64,000 bases of DNA from Pseudomonas sp. Leaf58 (GTDB taxonomy: Bacteria > Pseudomonadota > Gammaproteobacteria > Pseudomonadales > Pseudomonadaceae), in assembly GCF_003627215.1 (NCBI RefSeq), contig NZ_CP032678.1:310001-374000 (forward strand), in the 5' to 3' direction. The notes under the pieces were generated by a model. The model did no database searches. It saw only the letters and a program-made list of their open reading frames with translations, and was not told where the DNA came from. Both the position numbers and the translations under genes were made by a program. Below, piece after piece: positions 42,230 through 51,921 of the stretch; within the stretch, counting starts at the first letter, position 1; each line of letters opens with the position of its first letter.

Positions 42230-43825
42230 GTGAGCCAATTATTCAAGAACGGCCAGACCTTCGAACTCGCGGCTGAGCGGGAAGCGCTCTTCGAGCGTTT
42301 TGCGTCCGGGGTGCTAGCGTTTGCCGCAATTTCCGGCTACGAGTACGAGTCTGCAGAGGAAGTGTGCGCCGAACACACCCACATCTTTCGCGCATTCGTT
42401 GAATCAGACGAGGGACGCGAGCTGCTTTCGCAAATTCATGCGGGGGGAGCGCTGGACTTTTTCACCCTGTATGTGAATGACGCCAGCCCCTTTGACATCA
42501 AAGACGAATGGCTGGAGTATGAATCGCCGTTCAGCTTCGCTGATCTGAGGGAAGACATCGATAACCATGGGCTTCATAGCCTGCATTTCCGCATGAACCT
42601 CGCCGACGAAGAAGGTCGCAAGTGGGGGGTCACCACCATTTCACGACAGCTCCACGACTACTTCGGCGATACCTGTCCAAATGACCTGGCGTTCCCCTTG
42701 CACAGCCTGTCTTCCTTGATCAAGGAGGACTATGACCATGAATTGAAGCTTGCCATCGATGCGGTGCGAGACATCGAAGGGGATGACACAGGCCACAAGT
42801 TCACCAAGAGCGAACTCAATGCGCTCCTCAACCTGTTTGCTCGGGTCGATTTTGAGCCGGAGCAGGCCAATGCACTGGACACAGGCATGGCCAAGTTCAT
42901 GAGTGGCAGGGGGCAGTACGAAATGGAAATTGCCGCCAATACACTGCCGCGTCACCTGCTGGCGGATCAGGTTGAGCAAGGGTTGCTGGCCATGGTCTAC
43001 AACTATGGCTACCGCTTGAAAGCCACAGTGCCTATCAGCAATTTCGAGCTCAAGGAGGAGGTAGAGCCCGTCATCGACCATCTGCTGGAGCAGTTCAAGA
43101 GCACACCGGAGTTCACGGTAGCTCTTAAGCGCCAGGTGATGATCAATTTGTTTAGTGCATTTCCGCGAGGCCTGGAGATGTTCGGCGCCAAGCCCGAGGA
43201 ACTCCAGGGCGTCATCCTTGACCCGGTACTCAAGACCCATCCCGATGCGCAGTATTTCCTGAAAACCTTGATGGGGCCTTTAGCCTTGTTCCGCGCCGAC
43301 AAGTCCGCCGTCGAGGAGAGCAAAGCATCCTCAGTAATCGACTACCTGACCGCAGCCGGCTACCCGATCACGGTTGAAATGGCGAGCCGAGGTTTGCTGT
43401 TTGATCGGCCTGAATTTAGCGCCCTCATTCACCATGAAGGTGGCGAGTCCGCCGTGCTGGATGCCTACCTGGCCGAGGATCGCTCTGCTGACAAGATGCC
43501 ACGCCATGTCATCAAGGCATTGATGCGCCCGGAGTACCTGCGCAGCTACAGCGATCGGGCCGCACTCAACATCCTGCGCACGGGCCTGAATTTGCGGGCG
43601 GCTGAGATCAATCAAGACCGTCTGCCCAAGCTTCACCTGAAAGGGCTCTTTGCTCAACGCCCTGGCCTGATCGAGCCTGTGCTCGACCACCTGTGGAAAA
43701 ATGACCTGCTCACCCCTAAGGTCTTCCAGGAGCTTGGGTTTGATCACAAAGAACTACGGCTCTTGGGCAACCGTGCCCCAGACAGCCTGGCAGAGCATGT
43801 TTTAGGTGGAGAGCTTGGTCTGTGA
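42230..43825 (+). CDS. Large tail-motif paralog (ends GGELGL), 531 aa
   Basis: A GTG start with CAGGGA upstream gives SQLFKNGQTFELAAE. It is the closest relative of the 40521 protein, sharing GLHSLHFRMNL, MVYNYGYRLKA, RQVMINLFSAFPRGLEMFGA with KPEELQGVILDPVL, and the ending HVLGGELGL. Helical throughout with no catalytic motif visible. The stop overlaps the next start (GTGA), so translation is coupled along the array. Confidence 0.82.
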   Translation: MSQLFKNGQTFELAAEREALFERFASGVLAFAAISGYEYESAEEVCAEHTHIFRAFVESDEGRELLSQIHAGGALDFFTLYVNDASPFDIKDEWLEYESPFSFADLREDIDNHGLHSLHFRMNLADEEGRKWGVTTISRQLHDYFGDTCPNDLAFPLHSLSSLIKEDYDHELKLAIDAVRDIEGDDTGHKFTKSELNALLNLFARVDFEPEQANALDTGMAKFMSGRGQYEMEIAANTLPRHLLADQVEQGLLAMVYNYGYRLKATVPISNFELKEEVEPVIDHLLEQFKSTPEFTVALKRQVMINLFSAFPRGLEMFGAKPEELQGVILDPVLKTHPDAQYFLKTLMGPLALFRADKSAVEESKASSVIDYLTAAGYPITVEMASRGLLFDRPEFSALIHHEGGESAVLDAYLAEDRSADKMPRHVIKALMRPEYLRSYSDRAALNILRTGLNLRAAEINQDRLPKLHLKGLFAQRPGLIEPVLDHLWKNDLLTPKVFQELGFDHKELRLLGNRAPDSLAEHVLGGELGL

Positions 43826-45354
43826 AACTAACTCAGTTGTTCAGCACAGTACCTCATGAGCAATTCAAGCCTTCCAGTCAAAAAGGCCAGCAGGCGTTCC
43901 TGGAGGCAGTCAATCTTGCCCTGGGTGAAGTGGCGCCCATAAAGACGTCGTTTGACAGCCTGGTCGCTCTGCATCAGCAAGAGTCTGCGGCGCTGGCGAC
44001 CGTGATCCAGGCGTTGAACAGCCAAGGGCATGCCTGGATGGAGGCTACGCACAGGCTCGACTTCCAGGCCGCTTGGGTGCTCGATGGCGGCCAACTCTCG
44101 GACATTGTCAACCTCATGCAGGTTATGGACAAGGAGTATGTGCGCAACCTGGCCGAGGACTGCATCAATCTTGGAGCTCATCACCCACTGCTCCTGATTG
44201 GATACAAGGACAGCCAGTTGTCACTGACCGGTGCCAGCAAGATTCTGACTAGCCTTTTTCACCCCTCAGGGGACTGCTTCAAGGCAGTGGAGGCACTTGG
44301 GACGGACATCGATCGACTCGGGTTGGGGGCGTTTGAACATGCGCCGAAATTGGAGGATAAACCCGACATGGCCTCGGCGCTGTACCTGAATCAGTTCCAC
44401 CCAGGCACGCAGCGCCCGGTTGGTGCGGTTGACCTGAGCTTACTTGCCTGCTCGGTTTATCACGGTTTCCTGGAGGATCCCTCCAGTGTTGATTTTGCAG
44501 TGCGCCGGACGTTGAATGTGTTGGTGTACACCCCCCACCTGCAACTCAAGGCCCGTGGGGCGGGCACGATGGAGATTGCACAGTCTGCCCAGTGTGTGAT
44601 GGACGCCATTGAAGCCTACATCGGTGTGCGCCTCAGGATTGCGGAAGTTGAGGCCAATGCATTCAACACTGCCGCCCTGGCCAACCTGTTCAGCCCTTTC
44701 CCCACGGATGTCGCGCTACTGGGTATCGGCGATGATGCGCTGCACGGCCAGCCAGGATTTGAGGGACTGCCACGAGGCCAACTGGCGATCACGCTGGAAG
44801 GGCCTTTGGGCAGTTTTTCGGGCACCGACGACCATAACTCAATGGGGGTGATCGCCGAAAGCTGGGAAAACGCAGGGTATCAGATTGATCTGAACAAGGC
44901 CCTGTTTTCCCTACTGCAAGAGCACGAGAGTTTTCCCACCCTGGTCAAGTACAAAGAGACCTGTGAATTTCTAGAAGGCTGCCTGCGTCGGATTGTTGCC
45001 GATGGCCCTGTTGATACCGAGCTCACCCAATTCCTGAGCAATCACATTTCACTGCTCAATTTCGAGAAGCTGCCCCCCGAGTCCCAAATTGGCTACCTGG
45101 GGATTCGTGTGCACGACTTTCTCGCGGGCAGGTGGTGGGAGGATGATTCGGAGCCCGAGCAGAATCCGTCTTCCCAGCTGGAGAGACACCCAGCATTGAT
45201 TCCTGAATTTTTAAGCTACCTGGATCGAAATGGTCAGTTGGAGGCGCAGGTTCTGGCGCTTGCCAAGCTGGGAGCAGGGGTGCTGGACGACCTGGGTGCC
45301 AGGGCCAGTGACCGCCTCAAGGAAGACTACCTGGCGCAGGATCTTGGACTCTAA
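43822..45354 (+). CDS. Large tail-motif paralog (ends AQDLGL), 510 aa
   Basis: The start KLTQLFSTVPHEQFKPSSQK matches the N-terminal LF..VP...F pattern of the 50380, 51918 and 55180 proteins. Cores: NLGAHHPLLLIGYKD, LVYTPHLQLKARGAG, ANLFSPFPTDVALLGI and a late EGPLGSF. It ends DYLAQDLGL. More diverged than the first two copies. A 16-base gap separates it from the next paralog. Confidence 0.8.
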   Translation: MKLTQLFSTVPHEQFKPSSQKGQQAFLEAVNLALGEVAPIKTSFDSLVALHQQESAALATVIQALNSQGHAWMEATHRLDFQAAWVLDGGQLSDIVNLMQVMDKEYVRNLAEDCINLGAHHPLLLIGYKDSQLSLTGASKILTSLFHPSGDCFKAVEALGTDIDRLGLGAFEHAPKLEDKPDMASALYLNQFHPGTQRPVGAVDLSLLACSVYHGFLEDPSSVDFAVRRTLNVLVYTPHLQLKARGAGTMEIAQSAQCVMDAIEAYIGVRLRIAEVEANAFNTAALANLFSPFPTDVALLGIGDDALHGQPGFEGLPRGQLAITLEGPLGSFSGTDDHNSMGVIAESWENAGYQIDLNKALFSLLQEHESFPTLVKYKETCEFLEGCLRRIVADGPVDTELTQFLSNHISLLNFEKLPPESQIGYLGIRVHDFLAGRWWEDDSEPEQNPSSQLERHPALIPEFLSYLDRNGQLEAQVLALAKLGAGVLDDLGARASDRLKEDYLAQDLGL

Positions 45355-45370
45355 TCACCGGAATCGAACC

Positions 45371-46909
45371 ATGTTGCTTACCTTTATTTTCAAGAATTTC
45401 ACCCGTGAGCAATTCAGTGAGCAATTCAGCATTGAAATGCAATTGATGACCCAGGAAGTCAATAGTGAGCTGATGTGGGCCGCAGGCGGCTCATTCGGTG
45501 ATAGTCCGCGCATAAGCTCGCTCTTGGATCTGAGGGAAAAATTTCCCAAAGTGTTCGAACAGGTCTGTGGCGAGCGCAAGGCGGGGCATAGCCAATTGCG
45601 CGACCGCAGTCAAAAGTTCTTTGAAAGCCCTGCCTTTCAGGCAGTGTGGCTGCTGGACGGTGCGAAGTTCACCCCCCAGACCTTGCCACTGGCCCTGTGG
45701 AGCAGCCTTGTCGAGAACTTGTGCAGACAGGGTGCGCATGGTTGGTTCTACAAGATGCCCTTTCAAGACCCCGTACTGGCCTTGAAAGCCGTGAACAACC
45801 TGATTTCGATGGTGCTCGATTCACCTTTTGCGCTGTCGAGCCTGACATGGCTGGAGAGTTCGCCATGGCGCCGAGAAGCGTTCACTTCGCTGCAAGGGTT
45901 CAACGTCAAACCAGAGCTCGCTGTTGACACCGACAAAAGACTCAAGTGGCGGGTGGCGAGTTATTTCACTGAGGGCAATGGTGAAGCCCCAGACCTCCGC
46001 TTGGCCTTGCGCGATTGGGTGTACAACGAAGCACTGCGTTTAAAATCCCAGGGCTATCCGACCCACCAGGTAGTGCATCGACTGAGCGAGCGGATCAATC
46101 TTGTGTTTGACCAAGCGTTTGGAGACAGTCAGTCCCTTCCTGTGGGGCAGTTGTATCCACTATTCCATCGCCAGGTGTTGATCAATGCCCTGGCCGCGTT
46201 TCCCGATGATCTGGCGCATCTGGATGCCTCGGCCGCCGAGTGTTACGGCCACCTCAGCGCCTCGGCTTCTGATAGCGATCGCCAATTGATTCGATCATTG
46301 ACCACACAACAGCCGACCTCGCACTTGACTACAGTGTTCAACGGCCCCGTCTTCATGATCTCGGATGTAGAATCGGCGTTCACTCCGTATCACGTAGCCC
46401 TGTCTCTCGAAGATAAGGGGGTGCCAATTGACCTAGACCTCATCCTGACTGGGCATCTAAACAACCATAAGTTCACCCACAAGGCGATTGTGTGCGATTC
46501 GCAGCCAAAGTACTCCAAGGCGCTGGAGAACTTGTTCGCAAGCCTCCCCCATTTTCAGGACAAATCAACACCTCAAGCACGCAAGATCGTTGACTACGCC
46601 ACCCTGATATCTCCTCCTGAGCACTATTCGACCGCAGCTAAATTTGGCTTCGTAGTCGGTTTGATCGAGAACGCCAGATTGAAACTGGCAAATGGTGAAT
46701 ACCTTTCCAGTCGGCATCATCCCGCCTACGAGTTCCAGGATGATGCGCCACTATGGGACGAGGTGCTGGGGTATTTGCAGCGCACGGGGCCCATGGATCA
46801 GCGCCTGCTGAAATGGTGTGGGTTCGGCAGTGACGTGCTGTCCAAGCTATCCGCTGAAGATCAGGAGCGCTTGGCCGAGCATTATCTAGGGGACGACCTC
46901 GGCCTTTGA
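45371..46909 (+). CDS. Large tail-motif paralog (ends GDDLGL), 512 aa
   Basis: I start at the ATG at 45371 (LLTFIFKNFTREQFSEQF), which matches the start of the distant 12060 protein. Cores: RQGAHGWFYKMPF, WVYNEALRLKSQGYP, RQVLINALAAFPDDLAHLDA, FNGPVFMI and LKWCGFGSDVLSKL. It ends HYLGDDLGL. The similarity to the 12060 protein suggests that the two groups diverged by between-cluster duplication. Confidence 0.8.
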   Translation: MLLTFIFKNFTREQFSEQFSIEMQLMTQEVNSELMWAAGGSFGDSPRISSLLDLREKFPKVFEQVCGERKAGHSQLRDRSQKFFESPAFQAVWLLDGAKFTPQTLPLALWSSLVENLCRQGAHGWFYKMPFQDPVLALKAVNNLISMVLDSPFALSSLTWLESSPWRREAFTSLQGFNVKPELAVDTDKRLKWRVASYFTEGNGEAPDLRLALRDWVYNEALRLKSQGYPTHQVVHRLSERINLVFDQAFGDSQSLPVGQLYPLFHRQVLINALAAFPDDLAHLDASAAECYGHLSASASDSDRQLIRSLTTQQPTSHLTTVFNGPVFMISDVESAFTPYHVALSLEDKGVPIDLDLILTGHLNNHKFTHKAIVCDSQPKYSKALENLFASLPHFQDKSTPQARKIVDYATLISPPEHYSTAAKFGFVVGLIENARLKLANGEYLSSRHHPAYEFQDDAPLWDEVLGYLQRTGPMDQRLLKWCGFGSDVLSKLSAEDQERLAEHYLGDDLGL

Positions 46910-47083
46910 ATTCGATTGCCCGAAGGGGGTCGTGATAACACACGTATTCGCAAAATTCTCATTTGGTGCGAAAGCTATTCCAAGTGGTTATTGCGGGTCG
47001 TTACCCTCCGTCATGCTATAGTTAGCTTGACCTGTTGCATCCAGCAAGCCTCCTGAGCACAATACGCAAAAACAGGTGTGAAA

Positions 47084-47434
47084 ATGATCAGTGGAAAAAG
47101 TGACCACAGAATCCACGAGATTCGAAGCCTTCTGATTCACAGGCTTGTCGCAAAAAAGCTTCGTGAGAATCCGAAGCTAATTGAAAAGGCCTGGTCGAAC
47201 ATTGCGAAAGCCAGAGAAGTGGCCGACCTGGATGTTCTCAAAGAGTGGGAGGCAGTGCTGCGAGCACCCATCTCCAGAATATGCGATTTTATTGTGCGAG
47301 ACACCCAGGTCGCGATACGGATGCGCCAGTCAAGTCCATTTCACGGCATCATAACGCCCGAGGAAAGGCAAGAGATCAATGAACAGATCAAGCTTAGAAC
47401 ATTTGATACGTGCTGCTTCGGACATAACGGGTGA
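47084..47434 (+). CDS. Putative antitoxin partner of nucleotidyltransferase, 116 aa
   Basis: The ATG at 47084 (a GTG lies two codons earlier) gives MISGKSDHRIHEIRSLLIHR. The protein is helical and basic. It overlaps the next gene by 56 bases, typical of a two-gene toxin-antitoxin unit. Base composition is visibly AT-richer than the flanking paralogs, which points to separate acquisition. A TATAGT box near 47014 is a possible -10 element. I infer the antitoxin role from position and overlap only. Confidence 0.65.
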   Translation: MISGKSDHRIHEIRSLLIHRLVAKKLRENPKLIEKAWSNIAKAREVADLDVLKEWEAVLRAPISRICDFIVRDTQVAIRMRQSSPFHGIITPEERQEINEQIKLRTFDTCCFGHNG

Positions 47435-48320
47435 TCGTGAGATAATCATTGTCGGCAGTCAAGCCATACACGGCTCCCTGCATAACATACCAGATTCCGC
47501 CCAAGTGTCATTTGAAGCCGACATGTATCCGAGGAACATGCCGGAAAAATATGAGCTTATTGAGGCCTTGCTCGGCGAAGAATCAAATTTCCATAATACC
47601 TATAGCTATTACGCGCAAGGGGTTGGCCCGGAGACGGCGGTGCTTCCTTCTGACTGGGAGACTAGATCCGTCAGCATCCAGAATGCATCAACCAATCACG
47701 CATCTGGCATTTGTATCGGCTTGCATGACTTGGTGCTTTCCAAATACGCAGCTGGCAGAGAGAAGGATCATATTTACGTCGGCGAGGTGATTGCTTTAGG
47801 CGTGGTCGACAGGGATGAGCTTATTCGACTGGTTGATAAAATGCCCTCTGATCGATGTAACCATGACCACATCAAAGCTTGCATCCACAGGGATTTTTCT
47901 AAGGTAGAGTTTTCAAAAGTCATTTCCAAAATAGCTCGATGCGAGGCGGTCGTAGTTGAGATGATGTCCAGGATCGATCCAGAGATTGCTTTAGATCTCA
48001 TTGAGCTCAAGGACAATGGGGATTTTAAATTTGAAAAGGTCTTGTTCGAGAAGTGTTTCGAGCCACATGAAGCGAACATCCAATCCGTCGCCAATAAGAT
48101 GGATAGGGGTGGTTTGCTTCATATAAATGAGCTTAGAAAGCTGTGGGAAAAAGCCAAGTCTCTTGACCCCAATATAATGGGTGTCGGAATGGTGGGTAAT
48201 TTAGTTACGAAAGCCGCAGCACTAGACAAAAACAAAGATCTCCCCAAAAGCTCGTTCTCAGAGGCCGTCAGCAATCATGCCAAGGATAAACCAGGCAAAT
48301 CGAATGAGCCAAAGCCTTGA
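47379..48320 (+). CDS. Nucleotidyltransferase (DUF6036-like), putative toxin, 313 aa
   Basis: EIIIVGSQAIHGSL followed by SFEADMYPRN is the minimal-nucleotidyltransferase signature (G-S-x-A ... D-x-[DE] type metal site). It is seen in DUF6036 and AbiEii/MenT-related toxins, which add nucleotides to tRNA or proteins. The later HDLVLSKYAAGREKDHIYVG is also typical of this family ('DL..sK..A.R.kD..d...l'). The C-terminal half is helical. The gene overlaps its partner by 56 bases. The pair sits between tail-motif paralogs and interrupts the array. Confidence 0.8.
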   Translation: MNRSSLEHLIRAASDITGDREIIIVGSQAIHGSLHNIPDSAQVSFEADMYPRNMPEKYELIEALLGEESNFHNTYSYYAQGVGPETAVLPSDWETRSVSIQNASTNHASGICIGLHDLVLSKYAAGREKDHIYVGEVIALGVVDRDELIRLVDKMPSDRCNHDHIKACIHRDFSKVEFSKVISKIARCEAVVVEMMSRIDPEIALDLIELKDNGDFKFEKVLFEKCFEPHEANIQSVANKMDRGGLLHINELRKLWEKAKSLDPNIMGVGMVGNLVTKAAALDKNKDLPKSSFSEAVSNHAKDKPGKSNEPKP

Positions 48321-48378
48321 TGAGGCGCATACATTGCGCTGGCGAAGAATGGTTCACACCGATGGGGTTCGATAAGTT

Positions 48379-48633
48379 CTATCGAAACCGAGCTTGTCGA
48401 ACAAAAAATCGAAAGCATTTTCCGCGTGGCGGCCTGTCTTGAGGCGAGAGCTTTTTCAGCCATTCGGCGTAGGGCAGCCGGTTGTGCAGCAGGAACTGCA
48501 GGTGGTCTGGAAAGTCCGGTGATCCCTTGGCATCCCAAAACGGCATACCCGTCCAGCCGGGTTCACCCATCCCTCGTACCGCTAATTCCAACTGGAGGGG
48601 GCTTAACGCGTTCGAGCCTAGGGCCGGGATCAT
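48379..48633 (-). CDS. Hypothetical protein, 84 aa
   Basis: The ATG at 48633 has AAAGGTGA 8 bases upstream and a TATATTG box 37 bases upstream. The product MIPALGSNALSPLQLELAVR is soluble with a Trp/Phe-rich middle and a basic end. It is transcribed against the array. Unknown family, modest confidence. Confidence 0.55.
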   Translation of the reverse strand: MIPALGSNALSPLQLELAVRGMGEPGWTGMPFWDAKGSPDFPDHLQFLLHNRLPYAEWLKKLSPQDRPPRGKCFRFFVRQARFR

Positions 48634-48669
48634 GGGGTAGTTCACCTTTCGATGCGATTGAATGGATAT

Positions 48670-48676
48670 CAATATA
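48670..48676 (-). promoter_or_regulatory. TATATTG box (minus)
   Basis: TATATTG on the minus strand, 37 bases before the start at 48633. Confidence 0.4.
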
Positions 48677-48803
48677 GCGGTTAATACCGCCGTCGCCAAC
48701 CCGAGTGGGCAGTTGGAACTTTACCCTGAGGGCGCTGATCTGCCAGACTTGAAGTAATAAGGGCGCTAGGCAGCGCCACCCAACCTCAAGGCACAGGCTG
48801 ATC

Positions 48804-50383
48804 ATGAGCAATTCCCTTTTCCGCAAAGCTTCGCTGGACATCCTGCCGCCCGAACGGGCCCAAGAATTGGAGCGTTTTGCGGTTAAAGCCATGGAAGCTA
48901 TTGGCATGTCTGCCGGCGCATCATTATCGGACATGGAGGTCGAGGACTTTGACCAGCTGCACGAGGTCAAGGGGTTGCTTGACCCAATTTTCGAAACGCG
49001 TGGCAGCCTCGACTATGTGGCGCTGGCCGTTGAGGAAGGGATCGACATCGAGCAGCACTGGGAGATGCTGCACAGCGGCTACTTCTCCAGCCTGGTGGAC
49101 GAGCTTTACAACTACGGCTTGCATGGCCTGCATTTTCGCATGGGCATTGTCGACCCCCAGGTGCGCCGTGACCAGACCCTGAAACTGGCTGACGCCATCG
49201 TGCTGGCAGCCCCACAGGAAGGTTACCTGGCCACATCGATCGACCATCAGCCGCATTTCCCGATCAACGCCCTCTCGTGTACGTCGAGCGCCATGGCTTT
49301 ACGGATCGAACGCGAATACGTGTGCTGGCACCAAGGTATTGCCGCGCACATTGAGAAGAACCCCTATAGCCCCGAGCAAACTGCCGCGCTGCGACACATT
49401 GGCAGCCCCGGAACCGCCGCTGACCAGGTTGTCCAGGAGGGGGCCATTGACCACTTGCTCAGCGAGAAGGGCAGCATGCCGTTTTATGCCCTGGGTGACA
49501 GCCAGCGGGCGATCCAGATCGAGAAGGCCCTCCACACCCTGGTCTACAATCGTGGCTACTGCATGCGCACCGAAGGCGCCTCGTGCGAGTCAATCGCCGA
49601 AACAGTGAAGCCGGTGATCCAGCACCTGCTCAGCAAGATCGATCTGTCGGAACAGCTGTGCAAGGCCGTTGAGCGCCAGGTACTGGTCAACCTGTTCAGT
49701 GCCTTCCCCGAGGGGCTGGCCATGCTTCAGGCGCAGCCAGAGGAGCTTCAGGGGGTACCGCTGAACCCCATGGTGCTGACGGATCCCAAAGTGGACTGCT
49801 TCAAGCATACCTTCTCAGGCCCACTGGAGCTGTTCAGGGCGGCCTCCACCACGCCCTATCGGCATCGGGGCACCCAGGTGATCGAGTTCTTGTCAGCGGC
49901 AGGCTATCCGATCCACCCGGACTTGGCCTTTGGTGGCTTCCTCTCGGCGACGAAGCTGCATGATACCTGATCTTGAATTGCCATGGTCACTCCAAGATCA
50001 TTGAGGAGGTGCTGCTGCCTGAGCACATTCGGCAGCTCCAGGACGTGGGGTGCAGAATGGAGGTCAACCAGTTTACCCCCGTACTCATCCGCCATCTGGC
50101 CAACCCCGAAATCCTGCGCCACTACGGTGACGCCGCCACCCTGATGATCATACGCCTGGCGCTGCCCATGGCAGGCGAACGGGATTTGCCGCCGATTCAC
50201 CAGGTGTTCAGGGCTCGCCCTGGCCTGATCGAGCCGGTGTTGAACATCATGGTAGAAACGTTCTACCTGTGTAACCAAGCCTTCGATTATTGTGGCTTCG
50301 GCGGCAAGGAGCTGAAATTGCTGGGCAGCCGAGCACCTGAGAGCATGCTCAGCGACTACCTTGAGAGGGATCTGGGACTATGA
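48804..50383 (+). pseudogene. Frameshifted large tail-motif paralog (ends ERDLGL)
   Basis: The first frame (48804-49970) has the family cores GLHGLHFRMGI, LVYNRGYCMRTEGAS and RQVLVNLFSAFPEGLAMLQA with PEELQGV. It then stops prematurely after ATKLHDT. The second frame (49973-50383, or slightly earlier) continues in register with the 42230 paralog (LILNCHGHSKIIEEVLL ... RPGLIEPVLNIM ... DYCGFGGKELKLLG) and ends DYLERDLGL. One base is missing near 49955-49967. No slippery heptamer is evident, so a mutation or assembly error is likelier than programmed frameshifting. Confidence 0.8.
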
Positions 50384-51921
50384 AACTGCAGTGCTTGTTC
50401 ACCGAAGTTCCCGTTGACCAGTTCAGTCACACTCAGCAAGGCTGCCTGAGCAAGTTCTACGAGGCACTGGCCCATGAACTCCACGACCCTCGCCTGGGCG
50501 CGGAGGAGCCCGTGGCGCGCAACCTTGCCCATGCCTACCAACTCAATCCGGTGGTCGTACGGGAATGGGTCGAGGCGTTCAGCAAGGACAGCGTGCTGCT
50601 TCGCACGGTGATTGCCTCCCTGGGCTTTCAAGCGGCGCTATTGCTCGATGGCGGTGAGCTTGGCACCTTTGATTTCGACAGTAACAGGAAGCTTGACGCG
50701 AAAAATGCCTACCGCTGCGGGGCGCATTACCTGTTCTTTGCCATCGGCTACAAGAGCACGGAGCTGGCCCTCAAGGGCGTCAGCCACTACCTGCACCATC
50801 TGTACGACGATGTGGACTACACGCACGGCTTGTCCGCCGATCAATCCATCTCCGGCAGCCTGTCGTTGCATGGGTTCCTTGGCAAACCCTGGATCCCCTC
50901 GAATCTATCCACGGGTGGCATGCAAGTGTATGTCGACAATTTCCTGACCACCCAGCGCATCAGCGGAGCACTGCTACCGCTCAGCCCCACCCTGGTGAGT
51001 GACACCCTGAAGGATTGGGGGCGGATCACGGACATGGAACCCTTCGAGCTAAGGTTTCTACTCAAGCACTTCGTCTACAATCCGGGGATGCGCCTCAAGG
51101 CACAAGGGCGCCAGCAAAGCGAGATTGTCACCCACCTGGAGCCGGTAATCGACCAGATTGTGCAACAGCTCGACGGCCTCTTGCCAGCTCGACAGATGGC
51201 CAAATGGGGCACGCTCTTTCGGCGCCAAGTCCTGGTTAACCTGTTCAGCCCATTTGCCTCTGACCTGGCCATGCTTGACGTACGAACCCACGAGCTCATG
51301 GGTCATCCTGATCTTGTCGACCATGACATTCCTGTGCTGATTGAGGACACATTCAAGGGGCCGCTGTGTGTGTTCAATCAGGGCTATGCCGGCGATATCT
51401 ATGCCAACTACCAGCGCCTGGAGCTGCCCCTGGACATTGACATGGTGCTGGCAGGCACCCTCGCCAATGGCGACGAGGCCTACGAGGTGCTGTCGGAAAT
51501 AGGCCGCAGTGACACCACCGATCGGTTGCTTGCGCAGTTCCTGGAGCAGGGCCCCGCAAAAACCCCTGAGATCGGTGTACTGCTGAGCCTTCACGGAGCG
51601 CTCGACATCCACAAGCACGGTGAGGCTGGTCAGGTGGCGCTGCTCGTTCTCAATGTCATGCTGACCACCCAGGCCCGTGACAGCGCGCCATCTGGCGATA
51701 CGAGCATGGACTGGAAAGACAAGTTTCTGGGCGTTGCAGCGGTGATCAGACAGGCGCCAGCGCTGGGTGACATGCTGCTGACCCACCTGGAGCGCCATGG
51801 GCTTCCGGATGCAGAGATCCTGCTGTGGTGTGGCTTTGACAGCCGGATTCTGCGCAAACTGAGCAAACCAGCACCTGAGGCCTTGAGCGAAGCCCTGTTG
51901 TGCGCAGACCTTGCGCTATGA
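50380..51921 (+). CDS. Large tail-motif paralog (ends CADLAL), 513 aa
   Basis: It overlaps the preceding stop by ATGA. It starts KLQCLFTEVPVDQFSHTQQG. Cores: RCGAHYLFFAIGYKS, FVYNPGMRLKAQGRQ, RRQVLVNLFSPFASDLAMLD, FKGPLCVF and LLWCGFDSRILRKL. It ends ALLCADLAL. Together with 51918 it forms a subgroup by length and start. No known domain. Confidence 0.8.
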   Translation: MKLQCLFTEVPVDQFSHTQQGCLSKFYEALAHELHDPRLGAEEPVARNLAHAYQLNPVVVREWVEAFSKDSVLLRTVIASLGFQAALLLDGGELGTFDFDSNRKLDAKNAYRCGAHYLFFAIGYKSTELALKGVSHYLHHLYDDVDYTHGLSADQSISGSLSLHGFLGKPWIPSNLSTGGMQVYVDNFLTTQRISGALLPLSPTLVSDTLKDWGRITDMEPFELRFLLKHFVYNPGMRLKAQGRQQSEIVTHLEPVIDQIVQQLDGLLPARQMAKWGTLFRRQVLVNLFSPFASDLAMLDVRTHELMGHPDLVDHDIPVLIEDTFKGPLCVFNQGYAGDIYANYQRLELPLDIDMVLAGTLANGDEAYEVLSEIGRSDTTDRLLAQFLEQGPAKTPEIGVLLSLHGALDIHKHGEAGQVALLVLNVMLTTQARDSAPSGDTSMDWKDKFLGVAAVIRQAPALGDMLLTHLERHGLPDAEILLWCGFDSRILRKLSKPAPEALSEALLCADLAL

